Both the position numbers and the translations under genes were made by a program. Of a stretch of 64,000 nt of DNA, positions 27,480 through 35,913 are shown piece by piece. Location of the stretch: assembly GCF_036075115.1 (NCBI RefSeq), contig NZ_CP107958.1, positions 434,001 to 498,000 on the forward strand, given 5' to 3'. The stretch is from Streptomyces sp. NBC_00377 (lineage in GTDB: Bacteria; Actinomycetota; Actinomycetes; Streptomycetales; Streptomycetaceae). A model generated the notes under the pieces. The model saw only the letters and a list, made by a program, of their open reading frames with translations. It ran no database searches and was not told where the DNA came from. Numbering within the stretch: the stretch's first letter is position 1; every line of letters starts with the position of its first letter.

Positions 27480-29180
27480 TCATACGTCGAGCAGCGCGGC
27501 GGCGGGCCGCCGCAGCGTCGCATCGGCCCCGGCCCCCGTCGGCGTGGCCGCGTGCCGGGAGCGCAGCACCCGGAACCGCCCGGTGACGAAGTGGGCGCCC
27601 GTACCGGGGAGGTCTGCGATGAACGAGGAGGGGTCGGCGGACAGATCGTCGACGACGTTCTCCACCAGATGCACCCCGGCGTCGAGCGCCGCCGTCTCCG
27701 CGGCCGCCAGCACGAGGGGATCGGTCGAGTGCACCGCGGCGAACAGCGCTCCGTGCCGGCCGACGGTGCCACGGAACAGGGCCAGGCTGTGCGCGGTCGA
27801 CTCGGTGCCCACCAGGAACGCGACGGGTCCCGGCCACTCGCGGGTGTAGACGCGTTCGCTCCGCACCCCGAGCCGGACGATGAGCGGGCTGCGCACGTCG
27901 ACCACGGGGTGGCCCGGAAGGCTCAGTGGCTGCGAGGCGTGCACCACCGTGCCGTACCTGGCGGCTTCCTCGATCGCCGCCGGCACCTCGTCGCCCGCGA
28001 GCGCGCCCAGCAGCCGTGACACCCGCGCCGGACGGGCGAGCAGGCGGTCCACGGCTTCGCCGAGGTCGGCGCCGAACTGCCGCAGGCTCTTGGGGCCTTC
28101 GTCCGTGTCGAAGCCCGATGCCGGTACCAGGATGTTCTGCGGCGTCGTCCGGGCCGTGCCGCTGCACCGGCACAGGGCGAGGGCGAGGCCGCCCAGCAGT
28201 CCCTGGTAGTCGTCGGTGGAATCCACGATCAAGGTGTTCAGTCCGGTGCGGGTCGCGAACACGGCTGCCTGGCCGGCATGTTGCCGCAGCCAGGAGGCGA
28301 AGCGCCCCGAGCCGGTGAAGTCGACGATACGCACCGCCGGTTCCACGGCCAGCCGCTGGTGCAGACGCTGGTCGGGTTCCGCCACCGCCAGACTGACGAC
28401 GTCCGGGTCCTGGCCGGCCTCCGCAAACACCTCGCGGGCGATGCGCACGGTGATCGCCAGGGGCAGCACCGAGCGTGGATGCGGCGCCACGATGACGGGG
28501 TTGCCGGTCACCAGGCTGGTGAAGAGGCCCGGATACCCGTTCCAGAGGGGGTAGTCGGGACAGCCGATGAGGAGCGACACCCCTCGTGGGACCAGGGTGC
28601 TGGTGCCGCACACCGTCAGCGGCTGCCCCCGGCGCCGGGTCTCCTCCCGGCGCAGCTCCAGGGGGACGCGCTCGGACTCGGCGAAGGCGTGCGCGACCGC
28701 CTCCAGGGCGCGGTCCTGGGCGCACGGCCCGGCGGCCCGGTACGCCGCGGGAAGGGGCTGACCGGTGGTGTGGTGCACGGCCAGGGCCAGCTCATGGCTG
28801 CGCGTGTTCAGCCGCCTGAGCATCTCCACCACCAGTCCCGCCCGGTGGTGGAGCCCGGCGACCCGCCATCCGGCCGTCGCCCGCCCCGCCGCCGCCACCA
28901 GGGCCGCCGGGTCGCAGCGCGGGTACGCGATGCCCATGGCCAGGCCGTAAGGGGAGGACTCGGTGGCCACCCGGCCGAGCTCACCGGGCTGACCGAGGTC
29001 GAAGGGACGGCCGAGCAGGGAGGCGAAGACCTTCGCCGCCGTCCGGGACGAGCGCATGCCCGCGTCGGCGGCTCCGCGCCATGTCGTCTGTGTGAAGGGC
29101 GCGCAGCGTTCACCGGTCGCGACGGCACGTACCGCCTGGTGAAGCAGTTCGCGGTGGCGCTCATAAGGGCCGGGGTGCAC
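27480..29180 (-). CDS. PaaN-like aldehyde dehydrogenase homologue lacking catalytic residues
   Basis: A 566-residue protein closely similar along its whole length to the intact PaaN encoded at 31156-32868 (shared LVTGNPVIVAPHP, VLPLAITVRIAREV, IVDFTGSG, TTPQNILVP). At every catalytic position it differs: oxyanion Asn213 of PaaN is Pro208 here, cofactor-binding Lys237 is Ala232, general base Glu315 is Thr310 and nucleophile Cys349 is Arg344. The constant five-residue offset makes the alignment secure. The frame is intact and uses a GTG start 4 bp after the aminotransferase stop, so it is co-expressed rather than an obvious pseudogene. It cannot act as a normal aldehyde dehydrogenase; a structural or regulatory role is inferred. 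Confidence 0.85.
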   Translation of the reverse strand: MHPGPYERHRELLHQAVRAVATGERCAPFTQTTWRGAADAGMRSSRTAAKVFASLLGRPFDLGQPGELGRVATESSPYGLAMGIAYPRCDPAALVAAAGRATAGWRVAGLHHRAGLVVEMLRRLNTRSHELALAVHHTTGQPLPAAYRAAGPCAQDRALEAVAHAFAESERVPLELRREETRRRGQPLTVCGTSTLVPRGVSLLIGCPDYPLWNGYPGLFTSLVTGNPVIVAPHPRSVLPLAITVRIAREVFAEAGQDPDVVSLAVAEPDQRLHQRLAVEPAVRIVDFTGSGRFASWLRQHAGQAAVFATRTGLNTLIVDSTDDYQGLLGGLALALCRCSGTARTTPQNILVPASGFDTDEGPKSLRQFGADLGEAVDRLLARPARVSRLLGALAGDEVPAAIEEAARYGTVVHASQPLSLPGHPVVDVRSPLIVRLGVRSERVYTREWPGPVAFLVGTESTAHSLALFRGTVGRHGALFAAVHSTDPLVLAAAETAALDAGVHLVENVVDDLSADPSSFIADLPGTGAHFVTGRFRVLRSRHAATPTGAGADATLRRPAAALLDV

Positions 29181-29184
29181 GGCC

Positions 29185-30231
29185 TCAGCCTCTCCAGTCC
29201 GCGGCGAGTGCGAGGAGGGTGTCGTTCTCCTGAGGCAGGCCGATCGTCACCCGGACGCCTTCGCCGAGGAAGGGGCGGACGACCACTTTCCCGCTGAGGC
29301 AGTACAGGGCGAAGTCCGCGCTGTCGCCGGCCAGTGGCAGCCAGACGAAGTTCGCCTGGGAGGCCGGCACTTCGTAGCCGAGCGTACGCAGCCGCTTTCT
29401 CACCCGCTCCCGCTCGGCGACCGTGAGCGCCGCGCGGCGGGCGACCTCCGCGTGCTCGCCGAGGGCGATGACGGCGGCCTCCTGGGCGAGCGCGCTGACG
29501 CTGAACGGCACCTGTGTCTTGCGCACCGTGGCGGCGATCTCCGCCGGCGCCACGCAGTACCCGACCCGCAGGCCCGCCAGCCCGTACGCCTTGGAGAAGG
29601 TCCGCAGCACGACCACGTTCGGCCGGTCGCCGAGCAGGCCGAGCGCGTCGGGGACCAGCGCCGGATCGGCGTACTCCCGGTAGGCCTCGTCCACGACGAT
29701 CAGTACGTCTTCGGGCACCCGGTCGGCGAAGTCGCGCAGCGCCTGCTCGCCGACCGCGGTGGAGGTGGGGTTGTTGGGGTTGCAGACGAAGACCAGCCGG
29801 GTCCGGCCGGTGATCGCCTCGGCCATGGCGTCGAGGTCCAGTCCGTGCTCACGCAGCGGGACCCGCACCGCCCTGCCCCCCGCCACCGCGGTGAGGATCG
29901 GATAGGCCTCGAAGGACCGCCAGCCGAAGACGACCTCGTCGCCGGGGCGGACGACCGAGTGCAGCAGCTGTGCGCAGACCTCGGAGGAACCGGCGCCCAC
30001 CGCGATCCGCTCCGGAGCGACGCCGTGATGCGCTGCCAGGGCGTTCACGAGAGCGGCGGCGCTCATGTCGGGATACCGCGACACACCACCGGCCAGCTCC
30101 CCGAGCCTGGCCACCACGCCGGGCAGCATCCCGTGCGGGGACTCGTTGCTGGCCAGAGGGGCCGCACCGGGCAGCTTGCGGCCCGGCACATAGGCGGGCA
30201 ACTGCGCCAGGGACGAACGGACACGCACCAT
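29185..30231 (-). CDS. HisC-like class I/II aminotransferase (histidinol-phosphate/aromatic type)
   Basis: A 348-residue PLP enzyme. The cofactor Lys214 lies in TFSKAYGLAGLRVGY, with NPNNPTS and VDEAYREY as further family signatures, and LASNESPHGMLPGV at the N-terminus. This is the HisC/aromatic aminotransferase fold. Its position between a 2-oxoacid dehydrogenase operon and phenylacetate genes, away from any his operon, points to aromatic amino acids, giving phenylpyruvate from phenylalanine. The ATG at 30231 sets the conserved start. It is followed 4 bp later by the PaaN-like protein. Confidence 0.85.
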   Translation of the reverse strand: MVRVRSSLAQLPAYVPGRKLPGAAPLASNESPHGMLPGVVARLGELAGGVSRYPDMSAAALVNALAAHHGVAPERIAVGAGSSEVCAQLLHSVVRPGDEVVFGWRSFEAYPILTAVAGGRAVRVPLREHGLDLDAMAEAITGRTRLVFVCNPNNPTSTAVGEQALRDFADRVPEDVLIVVDEAYREYADPALVPDALGLLGDRPNVVVLRTFSKAYGLAGLRVGYCVAPAEIAATVRKTQVPFSVSALAQEAAVIALGEHAEVARRAALTVAERERVRKRLRTLGYEVPASQANFVWLPLAGDSADFALYCLSGKVVVRPFLGEGVRVTIGLPQENDTLLALAADWRG

Positions 30232-30564
30232 GCTCGACTCGCTTCTCCAGCGGAACCCGAAGCCGTGCCTCCGGGCACTCGACAGGAGAAGAGTGGACAA
30301 CGGACCACAAACGTTCAACCAAACGGGGAATCGGGCGACAGACAGCCGATACACCCCCCTTGTACCGGCAAGTAGTCCGACCAGGGCCGTGTCAGGACAC
30401 CTCACCCGAGACGGACGGCAGCGCCTCATCGGCGGGAGAGGTGCGGGCCAAGGGCACGGTCGCGGGGCGCGGCGGCCATGAGGTCGCAGCCGGGGCGGTG
30501 AGAAGGAAGATCCGGTCGCCGTGGGCGGCCTCGTGCCGTGCGGTCACCGCGGGGGCCGGGGTCC

Positions 30565-30960
30565 CGGTGCTCGGCGGGCCCCTCGCGGCGTGCCGGCGCC
30601 TCGGGACCGGGACGGCGTATCGCGCCCGGTCCGCGGCGGGCATCGCCTCCGCGAGCGGTCGTCCGGTGCTCGGCGGGCCCCTCGCGGCGTGCCGGCGCCT
30701 CGGGACCGGGACGGCGTATCGCGCCCGGTCCGCGGCGGGCATCGCCTCCGCGAGCGGTCGTCCGGTGCTCGGCGGGCCCCTCGCGGCGTGCCGGCGCCTC
30801 GGGACCGGGACGGCGTATCGCGCCCGGTCCGCGGCGGGCATCACCTCCGCGAGCGGCCGTCCGGTGCTCGGCGGGCCCCTCGCGGCGTGCCGGCGCCTCG
30901 GGACCGGGACGGCGTATCGCGCCCGGTCCGCGGCGGGCATCGCCTCCGCGAGCGGCGGCC
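30565..30960. repeat. Four tandem copies of a 99-bp unit
   Basis: Copies begin at 30566, 30665, 30764 and 30863 (each at GGTGCTCGGCGGGCCC), with exactly 99-bp spacing. Sequence is almost identical; the third copy ends ATCACCTCC for ATCGCCTCC and the third/fourth junction differs by one base. As 99 is a multiple of three, all frames stay open on both strands (33-residue periodic translations). The array lies between the divergent aminotransferase and paaN promoters. It is followed by a palindrome at 30952-30972. Confidence 0.95.
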
Positions 30961-30972
30961 CAGGGCCGCCGC
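30952..30972. repeat. Palindrome at the end of the tandem array
   Basis: GCGGCGGCCC (30952-30961), one A, then GGGCCGCCGC form a perfect 10-bp inverted repeat with a single-base centre, immediately after the last 99-bp copy. Confidence 0.6.
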
Positions 30973-31072
30973 GGCCTGCCGGTCGGGTACCCCGTCCGAG
31001 TCGGGCGGCGGCCCGCTGGAAGGGGGCGGCCGGGCCTGAGCGCCAGTGGTCCGGGTCACTCGCCCCGTCACC

Positions 31073-31101
31073 TTGTGTCCCGACCGAACATTCGGTTAGC
31101 G
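31073..31101 (+). promoter_or_regulatory. paaN operon promoter with palindromic operator
   Basis: TTGTGT (31073-31078) and TTAGCG (31096-31101) are separated by 17 bp. The spacer contains ACCGAACATTCGGT (31083-31096), an inverted repeat with arms ACCGAA/TTCGGT. A site sharing ACCGANCATTCGKT (reverse strand) lies before paaA at 35880-35897. A TetR-type repressor such as PaaR is a candidate; its gene is not in the window. Confidence 0.65.
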
Positions 31102-31155
31102 TGCCCGGCGGCCGAGTCATCCAGCATCACCACTGCCTGTCAAGAGGTGGACCAC

Positions 31156-32868
31156 ATGCCCGACCAGACCCCTGAGCCCCCTGACTTCTTCGCGTGGCAT
31201 CGCCCGCTGCTGGACCGGGCGGTGGCGGCGACCGCGGACCGGGGCCACTGGACGCCGTATCCGGAGTCGCCCAGCACGAAGGTCTACGGCGAGGACTCCC
31301 CCAAGCGCGGGGAGGCCGCCTTCCGCGACCAGCTCGGCGCACCGTTCGATCTGCCGGGACACCCGGGCGAGGGGGCTGTGGAGCCCCGGGAGACGTCCCC
31401 CTACGGCTTCGCGCTCGGCGTCACCTACCCCCGCGTCGCGCCGGACGAGGCGGTGGCCGCCGCGAAGGCCGCCACCGGTCGCTGGCGCGAAGCGGGCCCC
31501 GACGTCCGCGCGGGGGTCGCCGCCGAGATGCTGGCCCGGCTGAACGCGGCGAGTTTCGAGATCGCGCACGCCGTGCAGCACACCACCGGCCAGGCTTTCG
31601 TCATGGCGTTCCAGGCCGGCGGGCCGCACGCACAGGACCGCGGCCTGGAGGCGGTCGCGTATGCCTGGGCGGAGCAGAAGCGGCACCCGGGCGAGGCCCG
31701 TTGGAGCAAGCCGCAGCGCAGGGGCGACCCGCTGGTCATGGACAAGAAGTTCACACCGGTCGGACGCGGTGTGTCCTTGCTGATCGCCTGCAACACCTTT
31801 CCCACCTGGAACGGCTACCCGGGCCTGTTCGCCAGTCTGGTCACCGGCAACCCGGTCGTCGTCAAGCCGCACCCGGGCGCCGTCCTGCCCCTGGCGATCA
31901 CCGTGCGCATCGCCCGCGAGGTCCTGGCCGAGGCGGGCTTCGACCCGAACGTGGTGGTACTCGCCGCCGAGGAGGCCGACGAGCGCACAGCGGGCGTCCT
32001 CGCCCGGCACCCGGACGTGCGGATCATCGACTTCACCGGCTCGACCGAGTTCGGCGACTGGCTGGAGGCCACGGCGCGTCAGGCCGTCGTCCACACCGAG
32101 AAGGCCGGACTGAACACCGTCGTCCTGGACTCCACCGACGACTACCGGGGGCTGCTCGGCAACCTGGCCTTCTCGCTCTCCCTCTACAGCGGGCAGATGT
32201 GCACCACCCCGCAGAACCTGCTGATCCCGCGCGAGGGCTTCACCACGGACCAGGGCGTACGCAGCGCCGCCGAGTTCGCCGCCGACCTCGGCGCCGCACT
32301 CGACAGGCTGCTCGACGAGCCCGGCCGCGCGGCCGGCACCCTCGGGGCGATCGTCAACAGCCAAGTGCTCGAACGTCTCGACCGGGCCTGCGAACTGGGC
32401 CGTACGGTGCGTGCGTCGGCATCCGTCGAGGACCCCGAGCACCCCGAGGCGGTCATCCGGACGCCGCTGCTGGCCCTCCTGGACGCGCAGGCCGACCGGG
32501 AGACGTACAGCCGGGAGTGGTTCGGGCCCGTCTCCTTCGTCATCGCCACCGACTCCACCGCGCACAGCCTGCGCGTCTTCCTGGAGACGGTGCGCCGGCA
32601 CGGCGCGCTGACCGCCGCCGTCCACTCGACGAGCGAGGCGGTGCTCGCGGCGGCCGAGGCAGCGGCCCTGGACGCCGGAGTGCATCTGTCGGAGAACCTC
32701 ACCGGCGGCGTGTTCGTCAACCAGTCCGCCGCGTTCAGCGACTTCCACGGCAGCGCCGCCAACCCGGCCGCGAGCGCCACCCTGTCCGACCCCGCCTTCG
32801 TCACCGGTCGCTTCGCCACGCTTCAGTCACGCCGCCCGGTCGTCTCAGAGGAGCCCGCACATGCCTGA
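31156..32868 (+). CDS. paaN: PaaN, phenylacetic acid degradation aldehyde dehydrogenase
   Basis: A 570-residue aldehyde-dehydrogenase-superfamily protein of the PaaN group. Catalytic residues are in place: Asn213 (ACNTFPTWN), Lys237 (VVKPHPG), Glu315 (HTEKAGLN) and nucleophile Cys349 (GQMCTTPQN), with the NAD(P) loop FTGSTEFG. It corresponds to the dehydrogenase half of E. coli PaaZ without the MaoC-like hydratase part, and should oxidise the ring-opened semialdehyde-CoA. GAGGTGG precedes the ATG by 5 nt. It heads a four-gene operon and overlaps the thiolase gene by 8 bp. A catalytically dead paralogue lies at 27480-29180. Confidence 0.92.
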   Translation: MPDQTPEPPDFFAWHRPLLDRAVAATADRGHWTPYPESPSTKVYGEDSPKRGEAAFRDQLGAPFDLPGHPGEGAVEPRETSPYGFALGVTYPRVAPDEAVAAAKAATGRWREAGPDVRAGVAAEMLARLNAASFEIAHAVQHTTGQAFVMAFQAGGPHAQDRGLEAVAYAWAEQKRHPGEARWSKPQRRGDPLVMDKKFTPVGRGVSLLIACNTFPTWNGYPGLFASLVTGNPVVVKPHPGAVLPLAITVRIAREVLAEAGFDPNVVVLAAEEADERTAGVLARHPDVRIIDFTGSTEFGDWLEATARQAVVHTEKAGLNTVVLDSTDDYRGLLGNLAFSLSLYSGQMCTTPQNLLIPREGFTTDQGVRSAAEFAADLGAALDRLLDEPGRAAGTLGAIVNSQVLERLDRACELGRTVRASASVEDPEHPEAVIRTPLLALLDAQADRETYSREWFGPVSFVIATDSTAHSLRVFLETVRRHGALTAAVHSTSEAVLAAAEAAALDAGVHLSENLTGGVFVNQSAAFSDFHGSAANPAASATLSDPAFVTGRFATLQSRRPVVSEEPAHA

Positions 32869-34084
32869 CGAGATCTACCTGATCGACGGGGCCCGTACCC
32901 CGCAGGGCCGCTACGGGGGCGCACTGGCCTCCGTGCGCCCCGACGACCTGGCCGCTCTGGTGGTCGGCGAGGCCGTCCGCCGCTCGGGCATACCGGGCGA
33001 AGCCGTGGACGAGGTCATCCTCGGCGCCGCCAACCAGGCCGGTGAGGACAACCGGGACGTCGCTCGGATGGCCGTGCTGCTGGCGGGGCTCCCACACTCC
33101 GTGCCCGGCTACACCGTCAACCGGCTGTGCGCCTCGGGCCTGACCGCCGTCGCCTCGGCCGCCCAGGCGATCCGGGCCGGCGAGGCCGACCTGGTCGTCG
33201 CCGGCGGGGTGGAGTCCATGACACGTGCCCCCTGGGTGACGGAGAAGCCCGGCACCCCCTGGGCCAAGCCGGGCCAGACGTACGACACCTCGTTGGGCTG
33301 GCGCTTCACCAACCCTCGCTTCGCCGCCGCCGACCGGGCCGTTCCCGCCGGGGCCGGACCGGAGAGCGTCAAGGTGACTCTGTCGATGGGCGAGACCGCC
33401 GAGGAGGTCGCCGCCCTGGACGGCATCACCCGCGCCGAGTCCGACGCGTTCGCGCTGCGCAGTCATCGACGGGCGGTCGCGGCCCAGGAGGCGGGCCGTT
33501 TCGACCGCGAGATCGTGCCCGTCCCGGTCAAGGACGGGCAGGTGACGCGCGACGAGGGCCCTCGGCCCGCCACCACGCTGGAGAAACTGGGATCACTTCG
33601 CACGATCTTCCGCGCGGACGGGATCGTCACCGCGGGCTCCGCCTCACCGCTCTCCGACGGCGCCGCCGCCCTGGTCGTGGCGAGCGCGGCGGCCGTGGAG
33701 CGGCACGGGCTGACGCCGCGCGCCCGGATCGTCACGTCGGCGTCGGCGGGGGTCCAGCCGCACCTGATGGGCCTCGGCCCGGTCCCCGCCACGGAGAAGG
33801 CCCTCGCCCGCGCAGGCTGGTCGACCGCGGACCTGGACGCCGTCGAGCTGAACGAGGCTTTCGCCGCGCAGAGCCTCGCCGTCATCCGCCGCCTCGGACT
33901 CGACGAGGACAGCGTCAACGCCGACGGCGGCGCCATCGCCCTCGGACACCCGCTGGGCTGTTCCGGCGCCCGCATCCTGCTGACCCTGCTGGGGCGGCTG
34001 GAGCGCGCGGACACGCGGCGCGGCCTGGCCACGCTGTGCGTGGGAGTCGGGCAGGGCGTCGCGATGCTGCTGGAGCGGGTGTGA
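32861..34084 (+). CDS. Acetyl-CoA acyltransferase (thiolase), probable beta-ketoadipyl-CoA thiolase
   Basis: A 407-residue thiolase. The nucleophile is Cys90 in NRLCASGL, the second site is GGAIALGHPLGCSGAR and the third the CVGVGQGVAM motif near the end, all typical of degradative thiolases. In a paa operon it would be PaaJ, cleaving 3-oxoadipyl-CoA to succinyl-CoA and acetyl-CoA. It starts inside the end of paaN (8-bp overlap) and its stop overlaps the next GTG (GTGA), so expression is tightly coupled. Confidence 0.9.
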   Translation: MPDEIYLIDGARTPQGRYGGALASVRPDDLAALVVGEAVRRSGIPGEAVDEVILGAANQAGEDNRDVARMAVLLAGLPHSVPGYTVNRLCASGLTAVASAAQAIRAGEADLVVAGGVESMTRAPWVTEKPGTPWAKPGQTYDTSLGWRFTNPRFAAADRAVPAGAGPESVKVTLSMGETAEEVAALDGITRAESDAFALRSHRRAVAAQEAGRFDREIVPVPVKDGQVTRDEGPRPATTLEKLGSLRTIFRADGIVTAGSASPLSDGAAALVVASAAAVERHGLTPRARIVTSASAGVQPHLMGLGPVPATEKALARAGWSTADLDAVELNEAFAAQSLAVIRRLGLDEDSVNADGGAIALGHPLGCSGARILLTLLGRLERADTRRGLATLCVGVGQGVAMLLERV

Positions 34085-34836
34085 ACCGCGGCTGCGGTCC
34101 GTACGAGACGCTGCTCGTCGAGGAGCACGCGGACCGGGTCGTCGTCACACTGCACCGGCCCGAGGCACGCAACGCCATCGACGGCCGCATGGTGGCCGAA
34201 CTGCACGAGGTGTGCGCACTGCTGGAACGCGAACCGAAGCTCCTGCTCCTCACCGGTCACGGCGGTGTCTTCGCGGGCGGCGCCGACATCGCCGAGTTGC
34301 TGCGCCGAGGCCGGGACGAGGCGCTCCAGGGCATCAACAGCCGGCTGTTCGAGCGGGTGCGGCGGCTGCCGATGCCGACCCTGGCCGCGGTCGACGGCTG
34401 GGCGCTCGGCGGCGGCGCGGAACTGGCCTACGCCTGCGACCTGCGGATCTGCGGACCGGACGCCGTGTTCGGCAACCCGGAGCCAGGGCTCGGCATCCTG
34501 GCCGCGGCCGGTGCCTGCCGGCGGCTGCCCGAGCTGGTCGGCGAGTCGGTCGCCAAGCAGGTGCTGCTCGCCGGCCGGAACCTCGACGCACGGGCGGCGC
34601 TGGCGGCGGGGCTGGTCATCGACGTCGTACCGGCGGAGAAGCTGTCGGCCGAGGCGCATGCCCTGCTCGACCGCATGGCGCGTTCCTCCGCCCTGGCTCT
34701 GCGCCTGACCAAACTCGTCGTCGACTCGCCGGGTGCGAGCCCGGTCGCCGACGACCTTGCGCAGGCGGTGCTGTTCGAGGGCCAGGACAAGAAGGACCGC
34801 ATGAGCCGTTTCCTGGAGAAGAGGAGTCAGGCATGA
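34081..34836 (+). CDS. Enoyl-CoA hydratase/isomerase family protein (PaaF-like)
   Basis: A 251-residue crotonase-fold protein. Oxyanion-hole motifs are GGVFAGGADIAEL and WALGGGAELAYACDL; the two catalytic glutamates expected of hydratases are present in GGGAELA and GNPEPGLGI. GTG start inside the thiolase stop (GTGA). In the phenylacetate pathway it would hydrate 2,3-dehydroadipyl-CoA (PaaF role); an isomerase role like PaaG is less likely given both Glu residues. Its stop overlaps the next ATG. Confidence 0.88.
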   Translation: MNRGCGPYETLLVEEHADRVVVTLHRPEARNAIDGRMVAELHEVCALLEREPKLLLLTGHGGVFAGGADIAELLRRGRDEALQGINSRLFERVRRLPMPTLAAVDGWALGGGAELAYACDLRICGPDAVFGNPEPGLGILAAAGACRRLPELVGESVAKQVLLAGRNLDARAALAAGLVIDVVPAEKLSAEAHALLDRMARSSALALRLTKLVVDSPGASPVADDLAQAVLFEGQDKKDRMSRFLEKRSQA

Positions 34837-35687
34837 CCTCGACGCCCGCAGTGGTCGCGGTGATCGGCGGTGGCCGCATGGGCGCGGGCATCGCACAGGT
34901 CTTCGCGGCAGCCGGTTCGCGCGTGACGCTCGTGGAGAGCGGCGAGCGGGCCGCGGCGGCGGCACTGGACCGCGTCGCCACCGGCCTGGAGCGGGCCGCC
35001 GGGAGGGGCCGTGCCGACGAGCCCGCCGACCGGGTGCTCTCCCGCGTCCGGACGGTGCACACGGTGGACGACCTGCCCGCGGACGCCGGTCTCGTCGTGG
35101 AGGCCGTTCCCGAGGACGCGCGGCTCAAGGCCGGCGTGCTCGCCGCGGCCGAGCGGGCCGTGGGGGCGGGGACCGTGCTCGCCACGAACACCAGCTCCCT
35201 GTCGGTGACCGAGCTCGCCGCTGCCCTGAGCCGGCCCGACCGTTTCCTGGGGATGCACTTCTTCAACCCGGTGCCCGCCTCCGCGCTGATCGAGCTCGTG
35301 GTCGCGCCGGACACCCGAGGCGATGTCGTGCAGGCCGCACTGGCCTGGACGCGTGCCCTCGGCAAGAAGGACGTCGTCGTCAAGGACTCCCCCGGTTTCG
35401 CCAGCAGCCGCCTCGGCCTGGCCCTGGGCCTGGAGGCGATCCGCATGGTGGAGGAGGGTGTCGCCCTGCCCGAGGCCATCGACGACGCCATGAACCTCGG
35501 TTACAGGCACCCGATGGGGCCGCTGCGTCTGACGGATCTGGTGGGACTCGACGTGCGTCTGGCCATCGCCGAACACCTGCACGCCACCCTCGGCGAGCGC
35601 TTCGCACCGCCCGCGCTGCTGCGCGCCAAGGTCGCCCGCGGCGAGCTGGGCCGCAAGACGGGGCAGGGGTTCTACGCATGGCCGTGA
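34833..35687 (+). CDS. 3-Hydroxyacyl-CoA dehydrogenase (PaaH-like)
   Basis: A 284-residue NAD-dependent dehydrogenase. The Rossmann motif is [20 protein letters not shown], the catalytic His is in GMHFFNPVP, and TNTSSLSV supplies the active-site Ser. The C-terminal helical domain has [20 protein letters not shown] and [18 protein letters not shown]. Probable role: oxidation of 3-hydroxyadipyl-CoA to 3-oxoadipyl-CoA, the step before the thiolase encoded upstream. ATGA overlap with the hydratase. Last gene of the operon; paaA follows after 226 bp with its own promoter. Confidence 0.9.
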   Translation: MTSTPAVVAVIGGGRMGAGIAQVFAAAGSRVTLVESGERAAAAALDRVATGLERAAGRGRADEPADRVLSRVRTVHTVDDLPADAGLVVEAVPEDARLKAGVLAAAERAVGAGTVLATNTSSLSVTELAAALSRPDRFLGMHFFNPVPASALIELVVAPDTRGDVVQAALAWTRALGKKDVVVKDSPGFASSRLGLALGLEAIRMVEEGVALPEAIDDAMNLGYRHPMGPLRLTDLVGLDVRLAIAEHLHATLGERFAPPALLRAKVARGELGRKTGQGFYAWP

Positions 35688-35846
35688 ACGCCGGCGCGCG
35701 GGCCGGTGGGGCCGCGGCCGGGGAGTCGCGGCACGGCGCCGCCTCACCGGGAACGTCCGGGCCCGGCAGGAGGCCACCGGACAGCGGCCCCGGCCTCCTC
35801 GACGGACGAAAGCCGACCTCCTGGGGCACTGCTCAGGCGCCGGCAC

Positions 35847-35897
35847 TTGCCAGAACAGCCAGGACTCGTCATATCATGGACCGAACGAATGGTCGGT
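35847..35897 (+). promoter_or_regulatory. paaA promoter and operator
   Basis: TTGCCA (35847-35852) and TATCAT (35872-35877, 19-bp spacer) form a plausible promoter. Directly downstream lies ACCGAACGAATGGTCGGT (35880-35897), arms ACCGA/TCGGT, covering the expected start point. Its reverse complement shares ACCGANCATTCGKT with the site in front of paaN, so both operons probably answer to one repressor. Confidence 0.6.
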
Positions 35898-35913
35898 TGG
35901 GAAGTTGGTTTCG

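Noticed and set aside
30565..30960. Tandem array considered as a CRISPR
   Set aside because: Units are contiguous 99-bp repeats with no unique spacers and no cas genes nearby.
30392..31120. Minus-strand 242-codon frame encoding a 33-residue repeat protein
   Set aside because: It is open only because 99 is a multiple of three. It would overlap the paaN promoter and has no recognised flanks. Not called as a gene, but listed in the repeat finding.
30538..31155. Plus-strand frame through the 99-bp repeats that runs into paaN
   Set aside because: paaN has its own promoter, operator and ribosome site before 31156, and homologous PaaN proteins begin at that point.
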